Positions 48,033-56,886 of a DNA stretch of 64,000 nt are shown one piece after another. Made by a program: the position numbers and the translations under genes. This DNA comes from Hyperoodon ampullatus (Eukaryota > Chordata > Mammalia > Artiodactyla > Ziphiidae), in the NCBI GenBank assembly GCA_949752795.1, contig OX457057.1, positions 103,877,513 through 103,941,512 of the forward strand, read 5' to 3'. Under the pieces are notes generated by a model. The model was not told the origin of the DNA. It saw only the letters and a program-made list of their open reading frames with translations, and did no database searches. The stretch's first letter is position 1. Each line of letters begins with the position of its first letter.

Positions 48033-48432
48033 TAGGTTGTGATAATCTGTGTTCTAGAGGAAACTAAAGCAGGAAACAGGGTGGAACACCAGGGTGGGCA
48101 GGGGGTTAAAAGTTTTAAATAAGCTGGTTACTCCGAAGGTGGCATCTGCTCAGAGACATAAAGAAGGTGAGGGAGTGGGCCTCCAGGATATCCAGGGAGA
48201 CAGTGATTGATTGATTGATTTTAGGGGGAGAGTGTTTTAGGCAGAAGGAATGGCAAATGCAAAGGTACTGAGGCAGGAGCAGGCCTGGGGGTCTGTGCAA
48301 GGAACAGGAAGGAGGCCGGTACAGCTGGACTAAGGTGAGCAAAGGAGAGAAAGCAGGAGGAGTGGGAGAGTCATGGGGCTCCAGACAGCATAGGGATTTG
48401 TAAGCCATTGCAAAGAGTTTGACATTTATACA
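48033..48432 (-). repeat. L2, antisense
   Basis: 'gtgttttaggcagaaggaat' and 'caaatgcaaaggtactgagg' are the reverse complement of the L2 '3' block on the other strand. A 146-codon ORF across this and the next element is L2-derived. Confidence 0.75.
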
Positions 48433-48439
48433 CTGAACC

Positions 48440-48770
48440 ATAGACACCCTACCTTTTTCTATATAGTCTAGAGCCCCTAACACTCTACAAATCCACCTGC
48501 CCTGCCTAACCTTCATGGTCCTAGCCAATCCCTTCTCTTCCTTAGGCTTCCCCATCCCACACTCTCAGGATGAGCCTCTCCCATCCCTACCTTTCATAGG
48601 CACGTTTGTTTATCCCAATCTACAATATAGAGTTTGCCTGTATTTTGCCCTATTGGACTGAGTCCCCTGAAGTGGAGACCTTGTCATTTTCCCCCTTTAT
48701 TCCCACTACCTATCATAATGCCGGTGCATTGCAATGCTACATAAATATTTACTGAGTTTCTCTTAAGGCA
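48440..48770 (+). repeat. L2 3' end, sense
   Basis: 'tattttgccctattggactg', 'cctatcataatgccggtgca' and 'ctacataaatatttactgag' match an L2 tail. It faces the preceding antisense L2. Confidence 0.6.
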
Positions 48771-48832
48771 TCAGGATAGAGACCAACATATTATTGGCAT
48801 TCGATGAATATTACAAATGCTGCCAATGATTT

Positions 48833-49594
48833 TGCAATTTCTTCTGTCAGAGATAATAAGAAAAGGAGCTCATAGTTTTATTCTCAAACCACCAGTGCTT
48901 TTTGGATGCATTTGCAGGATTCACCCAGAGTTTGACTAGAGCTATAGCAGAGTCGCTCCTTCTTGCCAGCTGCTTCCCTTTGTGCCTGATGGCCTAACTA
49001 GTTCTGTGCTGGCTTTGGCTCTGAATATTGCCAGAGCGTAACATCAGTTTACTGCTAGCCTTGGACCAAAATGGACCAGCGTAGGAGATGGCGTGAAAAG
49101 AAGATGGGCATTGGAATCAGCCAGGGCTAGGTTTGAATTCCAGGTTCAACACCCACAGGGGGCTCTTCTCTTTTTCCTTCCTTTCCTTTCCTTCCTTCCT
49201 CCCTCCCTCTCTCTCTCTCTCTCTCTTTCTCTCTTTCTTTCTTTTCTCATGAATCCCCTAGCAAAGAAAGAAAGTGGGTGTTGAACCTGGAATTCAAACC
49301 TAGCCCTGGCTGATTCCAATGCCCATCTTCTTTTCACACCACCTCCTACCCTCGTCCATTTTGGTCCAAGGCTAGCAGTAAATTAATGTTACGCCCTGGC
49401 AATACTCAGAGCCAAAGCCAGCACAGAACTAGTTAGGCCATCAGGCACAAAGGGAAGCAGCTGGCAAGAAGGAGCGACTCTGCTAGCTCTAGTCAAACTC
49501 TGGGTGAATCCTGCAAATGCATCCAAAAAGCATTGGTGGTTTGAGAATAAAGCTATGAGCTCTTTTTCTTATTACCTCGACAGAAGAAATTGCA
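48833..49594. repeat. large inverted repeat (palindrome) with CT-rich spacer
   Basis: The left arm 48833-49156 (324 bases) is the reverse complement of the right arm 49274-49594 (321 bases), about 95% identical by hand alignment. Differences are about a dozen scattered substitutions and small indels, such as 'gctatagcag' against 'gctagcag'. Both arms carry the same MIR start ('ggctaggtttgaattccag'), so the same 21-residue ORF start appears on both strands at 49093 and 49337. The 117-base spacer includes a (CT)n tract. No terminal transposon motif was seen at the outer ends. The origin as an inverted duplication is inferred. Confidence 0.95.
49157..49273. repeat. CT-rich spacer of the palindrome
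   Basis: Contains ttcc units and a (CT)n run from about 49197 to 49244, then 'catgaatcccctagcaaag'. Confidence 0.9.
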
Positions 49595-49599
49595 TTTCC

Positions 49600-50029
49600 A
49601 AGTATGAACTTTTCTAATGCATAAAATAAAATTATAAAATTAGAAAACATTTTACTGAAACATAATTGAAATTGTGTTGTTATCATAATATTTAAAAATT
49701 AATTTGTTACAGTAATATTTTTGCCTCTTTATTAGTACATTAAGCAACAAGATCCAGAGGCAGGTTCAATAAGTGCCAACATTTTGACATAATGATGAGC
49801 ATAGAAGAGATTTGAGCTATTCACAAATGTAGTATAATATGAAATTATCTGCAATTCCTGTTACTGACATAATATAGGTACTGCTATCACTACAGTGGCT
49901 CGTGGTTTACATTTATGATTGAAGGAGATGCCAAATTTTAATTTGACTCTGACTCTAATTGTTAGAGGTTAGTGGGGGGAGGGATTTTTCTCCATCCTAT
50001 TTTACTCTGTATACTATGCAAGACCGCTT
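49600..50029. other. unique AT-rich stretch
   Basis: No gene or repeat recognised. Confidence 0.35.
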
Positions 50030-50440
50030 CATTGCCCCAGAATATAAGTTGGGATAAATTACTTTAGCTCTCTAAATTTCAGTATCCTGGGACTTCCCTG
50101 GTAGTCCAGTGGGCAAGACTCCGTGCTCCCAATGCAGGGGATCTGGGTTCAATCCCTGGTCGGGGAACTAGATCCTGCATGTGTGCCACAACTAAGAGTC
50201 CGCCTGCCGCAACTAAGAAGCCCGCATGTTGCAGCTAAGAAGCCCGCATGCCACAGCTAAGAGTCCATATGCCACAAAGAAGATCCTGCATGCTGCCACT
50301 AAGACCCGGCACACTCTAAATAAATAAATATTTTTTAAAATAAATTAATTAAATTAAATTTCAGTATCCTTATCTGTAAAGAGATACTTAGATGACAGTT
50401 ATTGTTATTTTTATTTTATTAGCAGCAGTGGTAGTAGTTA
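50030..50440 (+). repeat. MIR split by a CHR SINE
   Basis: MIR-like text ('ttactttagctctctaaatt') stops at the SINE and resumes 'atccttatctgtaaagag' after it. Confidence 0.65.
50099..50355 (+). mobile_element. CHR-type SINE with tandem internal units, sense
   Basis: Begins 'gggacttccctggtagtcc', tRNA-like part with 'gggttcaatccctggtcgg', then several near-identical 21-22 base units built on 'caactaagaagcccgcatg' (about 50187-50290), then an AT-rich tail. The duplication 'aaatttcagtatcct' flanks it exactly at 50084-50098 and 50356-50370. Confidence 0.95.
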
Positions 50441-50490
50441 AAGACTCGTCTATAAGCTGACTATAAATTGATCCGTTTGGCAGTCATCTT

Positions 50491-50608
50491 TTTTTTTTTC
50501 GGCCGTGCTGCGAGGTATGTGGGATCTTAGTTCCCCGACCAGGGGTTGAACCCGAGTTCCCTGCAGTGGAAGTGCAGAGTCTTAACTACTGGACCACCAG
50601 GGAAGTCC
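50491..50608 (-). mobile_element. short CHR-type SINE, antisense
   Basis: T-rich tail at left, 'aggggttgaacccgagttcc' inside and 'ccaccagggaagtcc' at right. Flanked by 'ggcagtcatctttt' on both sides. Confidence 0.95.
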
Positions 50609-50620
50609 AGGCAGTCATCT

Positions 50621-50807
50621 TTTTTTTTTTTTTTTTTTTTTGTCGGTACGCGTTGCAGAGCACAGGCTCCGGACGCGCAGGCTCAGCGGCCATGGCTCAC
50701 GGGCCCAGCTGCTCCACGGCATGTGGGATCTTCCCGGACTGGGGCACAAACCCGCATCCCCTGCATCGGCAGGCGGACTCTCAACCACTGCGCCACCAGG
50801 GAAGCCC
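50621..50807 (-). mobile_element. long CHR-type SINE, antisense, same target site
   Basis: T21 tail, then the long SINE variant ending 'ccaccagggaagccc'. It is flanked by the same 'ggcagtcatctttt' word, giving a third copy at 50808. It lacks the usual 'gggcctctcactgttgtggc' start, so it has an internal deletion of roughly 20-30 bases near its tail end. Confidence 0.95.
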
Positions 50808-50821
50808 AGGCAGTCATCTTT

Positions 50822-51384
50822 TTAAGTTGAGGATTCCTACTCCCCAAATATCCCTTCTTGGCCTGAAATTTCACCTTTAGAGAAACATGCATGCTCTGGG
50901 GGCCGAGACTCCTTAAAGGTGAGTACTGCTGACCTGTCACCCTAACCTCCAGCCATGCCCACGTACAGTACTAAGTTAGGGAGTGGGACACGGTGTAGCC
51001 CAGCAGGAGGTGTGGGTGGTTAAGAAAAGAAAGGTGATACATACTTGGGACAGTCTTCCCTCGATTCATTCTATTTCCAGAGGACCCTTTTCAAAGTCCA
51101 GATTTTTGCCAAACGAGATCACATTTAGTCTTACACTCATGGTCTCAAAGAGGATTTTCCTAAAACTCAGCAGTAAGTTTAATTATAGCTTGCGTGTGCC
51201 TACATAACCCCTGTATTCTAATTCATTTCCCAGTTAATTCCCATCTTAAATTAGTATCTTTACTATCTTTGCATGACATGAAATTGGTTTTCAAGCACTT
51301 GAGAGAAAGGTGCTTATTTCTGGGCCATCCCCTCTGGAATTGCTCTCTTTGTGGACCCTGTGATTTCTTCAAGCTCTGTAGTGT
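50822..51384. other. unique stretch, no feature seen
   Basis: Nothing recognisable. Confidence 0.35.
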
Positions 51385-51515
51385 TTTTCAAACTTGCGTG
51401 AGCAGCAGAATTATCTGAAGAATCCATTAAAGCGCAGGCTGCTGTGTCCCACCCCTAGAGAGTCCGATCAGTAGGCCAAGGGTGGAGCCTGAGAATTTGC
51501 ATTTCTAACTTGCTC
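51385..51515 (+). mobile_element. MER5-type hAT fragment
   Basis: 'gagcagcagaattatctgaa' and 'cctgagaatttgcatttcta' are MER5A/B-like. Confidence 0.7.
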
Positions 51516-51517
51516 CC

Positions 51518-51685
51518 AGGTTTCTTTACCTCTTTGAGTCCAGTTTTTTTATTATTAAGCAAGGGCAATAATAGCTTCTTTACAGGGCTGTTGAAAGGAT
51601 TAGAAAAAGATATGTAAATATACTCAAAAATACTAAGCCCCTAACAGAAATTTAATAACTATTAATTCCCATGATGGGGCATTGT
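51518..51685 (+). repeat. MIR fragment, sense
   Basis: 'tctttacctctttgagtcca' and 'ttctttacagggctgttgaa'. Confidence 0.65.
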
Positions 51686-51689
51686 TGTG

Positions 51690-52222
51690 GAGAGAAGGAT
51701 ATCTGGAGATGGAGATTTCTGGAGAGCAGCCTTGAAGAAGCAATAGAAATTGCTGGGGAGGAAGGGAGTGAGGGGAGTTCCCAGCATGAAAAACAGTGTG
51801 CAAAGGCTGGGGAGCGTGAAAAACAAAATAGCTAACTCAGAAAGTTGCCAGGAGTTACACTTTGGCTAAAGCAAGTTCATGGATCATGTATACATACGTG
51901 GGGAACAAGGGCATTCTGTGCTATTTTAAAGAGTTTCAACTCTCTTCTGAAGGAGATGGAAAACGGTTGAGGTCGTTTGAAGCAGGCAGTGACGTGAAGT
52001 AGGGATTGTGTAGGTGAGGAGGAATGGGTCCAGGCCGATGTCTAAATTTCTCTCTTGAGTTTCTGTGTAGGTGATGGCGATGTAACCCACCAGGAGAAGT
52101 ACCACAGAAGAAAACGCTGGCTGGGAGAAGAAGATAATGAGTTACCCTTTGGATATGTTAAATTCAAGGTAACGATTAGACACCTGCATGGACATACTAA
52201 GTGGTAATTAGATACATGAATC
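51690..52222 (-). repeat. L2, antisense
   Basis: 'gatatgttaaattcaaggta' and 'acacctgcatggacatacta' are the reverse complement of the L2 block reading 'ctcaaactcaacatgtcc' in intact copies. The open frame between AG and GT at about 52072-52169 is therefore not an exon. Confidence 0.7.
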
Positions 52223-52226
52223 TAGA

Positions 52227-52354
52227 TTTTTTTTTTTTTTTTTTTGGCTGTGCCACACAGCTTGCAGGATCTTAGTTCCCCAACCAGGGATTGAACCTGA
52301 GCCCCGGCAGTGAAAGCGCAGAGTCCTAACCTACTAGACGGTCAGGGAATTCCC
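52227..52354 (-). mobile_element. short CHR-type SINE, antisense
   Basis: T19 tail, 'ttagttccccaaccaggga' and the end 'ggtcagggaattccc'. The flanks 'aatctagatttt' and 'aatcttgatttt' are a diverged target duplication. Confidence 0.9.
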
Positions 52355-52366
52355 AATCTTGATTTT

Positions 52367-52492
52367 ATTTATTTATTTTTTGGCCATGCTGCGTGACACT
52401 CAGGATCTTAGTTCCCCAACCAGGGGATCAAGCCCGTGTCCCTCTGCTATGGGAGCACAGAGTCTTGACCACTGGACCACCAGGGAAGTCCC
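52367..52492 (-). mobile_element. short CHR-type SINE, antisense, adjacent copy
   Basis: Second short SINE only about 12 bases from the previous one, with 'ttagttccccaaccagggg' and 'ccaccagggaagtccc'. Confidence 0.9.
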
Positions 52493-52700
52493 TTCAAGAA
52501 ATCTTGAAACATAGATTTAGAAGACCTCAGCACTTAGGTGGAACTTAGATCCACAAGAATAGATGAAATAGCCCAAGGAGTATATAGCATGAGACAAGAC
52601 TGTAGGACTATATTCTGAAGAACAGCACAGTTTATGAACAATCTCTAAGGGACCTCAAATTGAGGTTAATGACAGTCAGCAGAGCCTGTGTTTCTTATTC

Positions 52701-52903
52701 TTTTTTTTTTTGCGGTACGCGGGCCTCTCACTGTTGTGGCCTCTCCCGTTGCAGAGCACAGGCTCCGGATGCGCAGGCTCAGCGGCCATGGCTCACAGGC
52801 CCAGCTGCTTCGTGGCATGTGGGATCTTCTCGGACCGGGGCATGAACCCGTGTCCCCTGCATCGGCAGGTGGACTCTCAACCACTGCGCCACCAGGGAAG
52901 CCC
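52701..52903 (-). mobile_element. long CHR-type SINE, antisense
   Basis: 'tgcggtacgcgggcctctca' to 'ccaccagggaagccc'. The flanks 'cttattctttt' and 'cctattcttgt' are a probable duplication. Confidence 0.95.
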
Positions 52904-53611
52904 TCCTATTCTTGTATTATCTGTATACAAGCAAACTCTGGCTTCAATGGACATTGAGGTCAGCCTTGGTCAATGGTACCCACAATAGCCAACACTGCAC
53001 TTAGGTGGTAGAAGCAACGTAAGAAAAACATCACCAACATGGTCCATAGGGACCCTGTAGGGAGTTTGAAGGAAAGGCAAAGGCTGATAATAACAGGAGA
53101 TGAATGTGATCACCAGCACTGCCTCCTAGTCATTCTTCAGGTGCCACAGTCTGTAGAGAAGCAAGTCCACGAACAGCTGTCCCAACTGGTCATCCTCTAG
53201 AGATGGGTCTCTTCCCCAAGAATTTTTGCACGAGTGAGATCCCTAGATTTGTCAAAGCTTAGACATCACGTGCTGGGAGAAAAACATTGTGAAATGAGTC
53301 ATCACAAAAATAAATACTATTTCCCTTCCTCTTCTGAAGACAAACAAGACACCAACATGAATCCTATTTCATGCAGCCAGAGCTATCCTGCTGGGCTTGG
53401 CCAAACTACCATAAACCAGCAGGATCCCACATCAGCCCAGCCCTGAGCACTCGCCTTTCCTGCCATGGGCTTCTGAACAGTGTCAGCCACGGGGAACACA
53501 TGCAAAAGCCTGTCCCGCCAGCCCAGGTAGGAGAAAGGTTAAGGAAAGCAGAATACTAGAAGGGAGTCCAGGCTCTTTTTAGGTAGGACCAAACAGCAGG
53601 GGAGCAACCGC
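52904..53611. other. unique stretch, no gene confirmed
   Basis: Donor-like 'agcccag|gtaggag' at 53527/53528 with an open frame from 53371, but no convincing acceptor. Confidence 0.3.
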
Positions 53612-53626
53612 AAAAGTTCTCAGGGA

Positions 53627-53830
53627 GGGCTTCCCTGGTGGCGCATTGGTTCAGAGTCCACCTGCCGATGCAGGGGACGCGGGTTCGTGCCCCGGTCCGG
53701 GAAGATCCCACATGCCGCGGAGCGGCTGGGCCCGTGAGCCATGGCCGCTGAGCCTGCGCGTCCGGAGCCTGTGCTCCGCAACAGGAGAGACCACAGCAGT
53801 GAGAGGCCGCGTACTGCAAAAAAAAAAAAA
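53627..53830 (+). mobile_element. long CHR-type SINE, sense
   Basis: 'gggcttccctggtggcgcat' to an A tail, flanked by the perfect duplication 'aaaagttctcaggga'. Confidence 0.97.
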
Positions 53831-53845
53831 AAGTTCTCAGGGAGA

Positions 53846-54523
53846 GGGAAACACTCCTCTTAGATAGGAGGTCTACAATTAGACCACAGTTCAAGCATAT
53901 CCATCGTATCCTCATCTCCCCCTTAAAAAATTCAGTGCTTACAAAACTCCAAACCTATCAGGAAAATGGGTCAATTTCAAGTGTATTTTTCTCATTCCCC
54001 CACTAAAGAGTGAATTTAAGTATGAGTTCATACTCTCTCATTTTAGGAAATGCATTATGCAAAAAAAAAAAAAATGAGGCCCACATGCATGGGAGCCTAG
54101 CTCTCCCCCAATAATTAAGTAGCCTAGTCATCCTCAAAGACATTTCTTAGGAAGAAAACCTGTGGCCTAACCTTCGAAAGAACGGAACCCTCATCCTGAT
54201 TTCACAGTCCTCGGGCCAGAGGTGTGGAAGTTCAGGAAGGGAACTGGGGCTTTGATAGGATTGTCACAAGCTAGGAAAACATAGGAAATGTTTAGTCAGA
54301 AGGAACAAAAACACAGCGTACGGATGGAAATGTGATCTCTGCAGACCTATCTTTATTATAGCTGGAGCGGGGTGGGGTGAGGTGGGGAGAAGCAAATCTA
54401 AAACCAGCAGACTCTTAGAACTGTAATGGGGCAAAAAGCCTTCCTTGAGACAGAAACCTCCTGTCCTGCACTCAGTAAACACCTGTGCCGGCCAAGAGCC
54501 CAGGCATTCAGGCTCTTAAGTAC
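53846..54523. other. unique stretch, no feature seen
   Basis: Contains A14 at 54060; otherwise nothing recognisable. Confidence 0.35.
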
Positions 54524-54585
54524 CTCGGGCTGGAACATATTATTCTCACAGGCTGAACCTGTGAACTTCCAGTTGGTGATGACTC
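54524..54585 (-). other. candidate short exon on minus strand (unverified)
   Basis: On the minus strand acceptor 'gccttaacattcccag' and donor 'cccgag|gtactta' enclose 62 bases. Two bases finish a codon, then 'VITNWKFTGSACENNMFQPE' is read in phase, ending in phase 0. It lies inside a 132-codon ORF, so the open frame alone is weak evidence. Confidence 0.18.
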
Positions 54586-54908
54586 CTGGGAATGTTAAGG
54601 CTTGAGCTCTGGGTCTAAAGAGACCATGTCCCAAGATAGTGTCCCATAACAAAAGAGAAGGGGGAGAAAAGCCATTACCGGCCTGACTCCAAAGAGGATT
54701 GGGGGGCAAGGGGAATGGGGGTTTAAGGGGAGTCTGAGCCCCACATTCCTTTCTGAACATCCTTCTGAAGCTCCCCGGGTAGGCATGACCACCCATCTGC
54801 CAATGAAAGGCTAAAATTCAAGGCCCGAGCCAAACAGCAAGAAAGCCTTCTTGACCATGTTATTTTGCAAAGTAAATACATCTTTACGGAGGAGAATTGC
54901 TCTTACAG
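54586..54908. other. unique stretch between candidate exons
   Basis: No repeat recognised. Confidence 0.3.
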
Positions 54909-54994
54909 GTCCCTGTCCCACCTGTGATGGAGGTGGAAGAGGAGCTGCTCTCTTCAGGACTAGATGCTCATTCTATCCCGATTGGCTGGATTAG
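54909..54994 (+). other. candidate exon (unverified)
   Basis: Acceptor 'gaattgctcttacag' and near-consensus donor 'attag|gtaagaa' enclose 86 bases. Only one frame is free of stops: phase 0 at the start, 28 codons, phase 2 at the end, reading 'VPVPPVMEVEEELLSSG' then 'LDAHSIPIGWI'. No repeat was recognised over it. It does not fit directly in phase after the 43.0 kb candidate (that needs phase 2), so exons would have to lie between or it belongs to another transcript. Confidence 0.28.
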
Positions 54995-55078
54995 GTAAGA
55001 ATTCACTCGGGTGGGGTTGGAAGACTTGTTTTGTTTGTTTATTGGTTTGCAACGGATATTTCCCCTAAAGAAAACCTA

Positions 55079-55156
55079 CTGGGTTGGCCAAAAAGTTCAT
55101 TTGGGTTTGCCCTAACATCTTATGGAAAAAGCCGAACGAACTTTCTGGCCAGGCCA
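55079..55156. mobile_element. mariner-type palindromic MITE
   Basis: About 78 bases forming a near-perfect palindrome: the left arm 'gggttggccaaaaagttcat' pairs with the right arm ending 'cgaactttctggccagg', around a short loop at 'ctaacatcttatgg'. This is the mariner-derived element common in Cetartiodactyla, flanked by TA-type bases. From memory of the family, bovine miR-2284/2285 hairpins derive from such elements. Confidence 0.85.
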
Positions 55157-56105
55157 AAGACACTGGCCACTTTATACAAGCCCAGAAGCTCAGGCTGAAT
55201 CAAGAGCCAGTGATCGTGGTTCCCTTGTCTGCTCGGCTCCTCCTGCCCCTCTGAGCCCTCCTCTGGGACACCTCCTGGGCCCCCCACGCTCCTCCACACT
55301 CAGTTGGGAAACACGGAATTGATCAAATTGTTACGTGTTGGCTTGGATTCCCCTGTACCCTGAGGCTCAACCAGCAGAGTGGCTGGGTTTGCAGCAGAGC
55401 CTAGCACATGTTAGCTGAATTGTCAGAGTAGGCCTTCTGCTCCACGGTGGCCTTGGAAGGCCTGTAAAAATATTCCCCTTAGTAAACCGGCAGCTTCCAC
55501 ACCAGGAACTATGGGTGGGTGTCTTGGTCTCCTCATCATACAAGCCCCAAACCAGAAAGAGCCTCTTTGGGCTCCCTCCTGACACTCCCTCTGATATTCA
55601 TTGTCGGCAAGTATGAATAATGCCTAAATTACAGAATTACACATTGAACTAAATTAACCTTCTCTGGAATGAACACGTCCTTAATACTTACATCAAAAAC
55701 TAATTAATGCATTCTGATTTGGGAGAAAGAGAAAAGGGTTACCTTATTTCCAAGCATCTTGTGTCAACAACCCACTTTAGGTTCTGTAATTGCCACTCCT
55801 GAATAATTAAAAGTCAAGGTCACACATGTCACTGAAGAAACCTATAATTAACGTCTAAGCATAAGCATTAGATTCTCTAAATCGACTCTGATTGTTATTA
55901 GAAGGATGGTAGGGGAGAGGGAGCTTGACCTAATATTTTTTAGGAGAAAACAGTCTTTCGTGTTTTCATAGTTTTTTTTAAAAAAGGAGATAAACACATG
56001 TTTAAGATAAACTTACTGAGTAAATGACAGCCATTTTATAGATGGATATTGCAAGGTTTTGAGAAAGTTGCAATGACCTGATCTACATGGTAGATAATAG
56101 AAGGA
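55157..56105. other. unique stretch, no gene confirmed
   Basis: A minus-strand AG/GT-bounded open segment at 55743-55798 was considered and not accepted. No repeat is clear. Confidence 0.3.
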
Positions 56106-56240
56106 ATGCCAGATATTATCAGATCCTATACCCGCATTCTTTCTACAAGTAAGGAAACTGAAGTCCAGATGGGTAAGAGAACTTTTCCTCACATTACACA
56201 GCTAGCTAGTAGGCAGACCAAAATGAGAACTTCCATGTTT
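56106..56240 (-). repeat. MIR fragment, antisense
   Basis: 'acaagtaaggaaactgaagt' then 'cctcacattacacagctagc'. Confidence 0.7.
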
Positions 56241-56564
56241 ATGGCTCCAAATGTAGTGCTTTTCCTACCACCTCATGTAGTAACAGCAAGGCAGTCAGTA
56301 AACATCTCTCAGGATTGCCATTTTGCTTACAGTGCAATTCAAGTAGTGTTCATCAGACATTATATGCAGCTAACAAGGAAAGCCAGCATCAGTTTATGCC
56401 CTGTACACATTTGTTATGAAAGGAACGATCCTTAGGCTTTTGGATGTCTCCTTCGCCTGTTGGGTCTCCGTGGACCAGCTAAATCAGGGTGTTTCTGAAA
56501 AGCCAAAGGCAGTGGGAGGAAGGGCAGAACACAGGGGTTGTACTGGAATGGGATGGAGGCAGTA
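56241..56564. other. unique stretch, no feature seen
   Basis: Nothing recognisable. Confidence 0.3.
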
Positions 56565-56757
56565 TGGTGTAGCCCAGTGGATCTCAGCCCCAGATGCACC
56601 AGAATCACTCGGAGAGATTTTTTTAATGTACCAGTGTTGGGCTATACCTCCAGAGATTCTAATTTATTTGACCTGGGCTGGGGGCCAGGCACTGGGCATT
56701 TTCCCAAGATGCCTTTGGTGATACATGGGTGCAGATGGGATTGAGAACCACTGGGAA
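56565..56757 (+). mobile_element. MER5-type hAT element
   Basis: 'gatgcaccagaatcactcgg' and the end 'attgagaaccactggg' are MER5A/B-like. A MIR-like piece follows ('agacagagctgggctaaaaa'). Confidence 0.75.
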
Positions 56758-56847
56758 GCAAAGTCGTGGTGTCAGACAGAGCTGGGCTAAAAATCCCCTA
56801 CCCTGACACATATACCTATTTTCTCTGAGTTTCCCCTCATATATTTA

Positions 56848-56849
56848 AA

Positions 56850-56881
<32 letters not shown>

Positions 56882-56886
56882 AAAAC
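56848..56886. repeat. (GAAA)n microsatellite
   Basis: About nine 'gaaa' units. Confidence 0.95.

Noticed and set aside
48115..48555. 146-codon minus-strand ORF, the longest in the window
   Set aside because: Spans two L2 fragments and has no domain.
49093..49337. Identical peptide start on both strands, suggesting a duplicated gene
   Set aside because: It is simply the palindrome read from each arm; the frame runs into the CT tract.
52072..52169. Open frame between 'tgtgtag' and 'ttcaag|gtaacg' that looks like a coding exon
   Set aside because: It lies in antisense L2: 'ggatatgttaaattcaag' and the bases after it match the reverse complement of the L2 block around 'ctcaaactcaacatgtcc'.
55743..55798. 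Minus-strand 56-base open segment with acceptor 'ttttaattattcag'
   Set aside because: Too short and the donor is weak; patterns of this quality are frequent by chance in this window.
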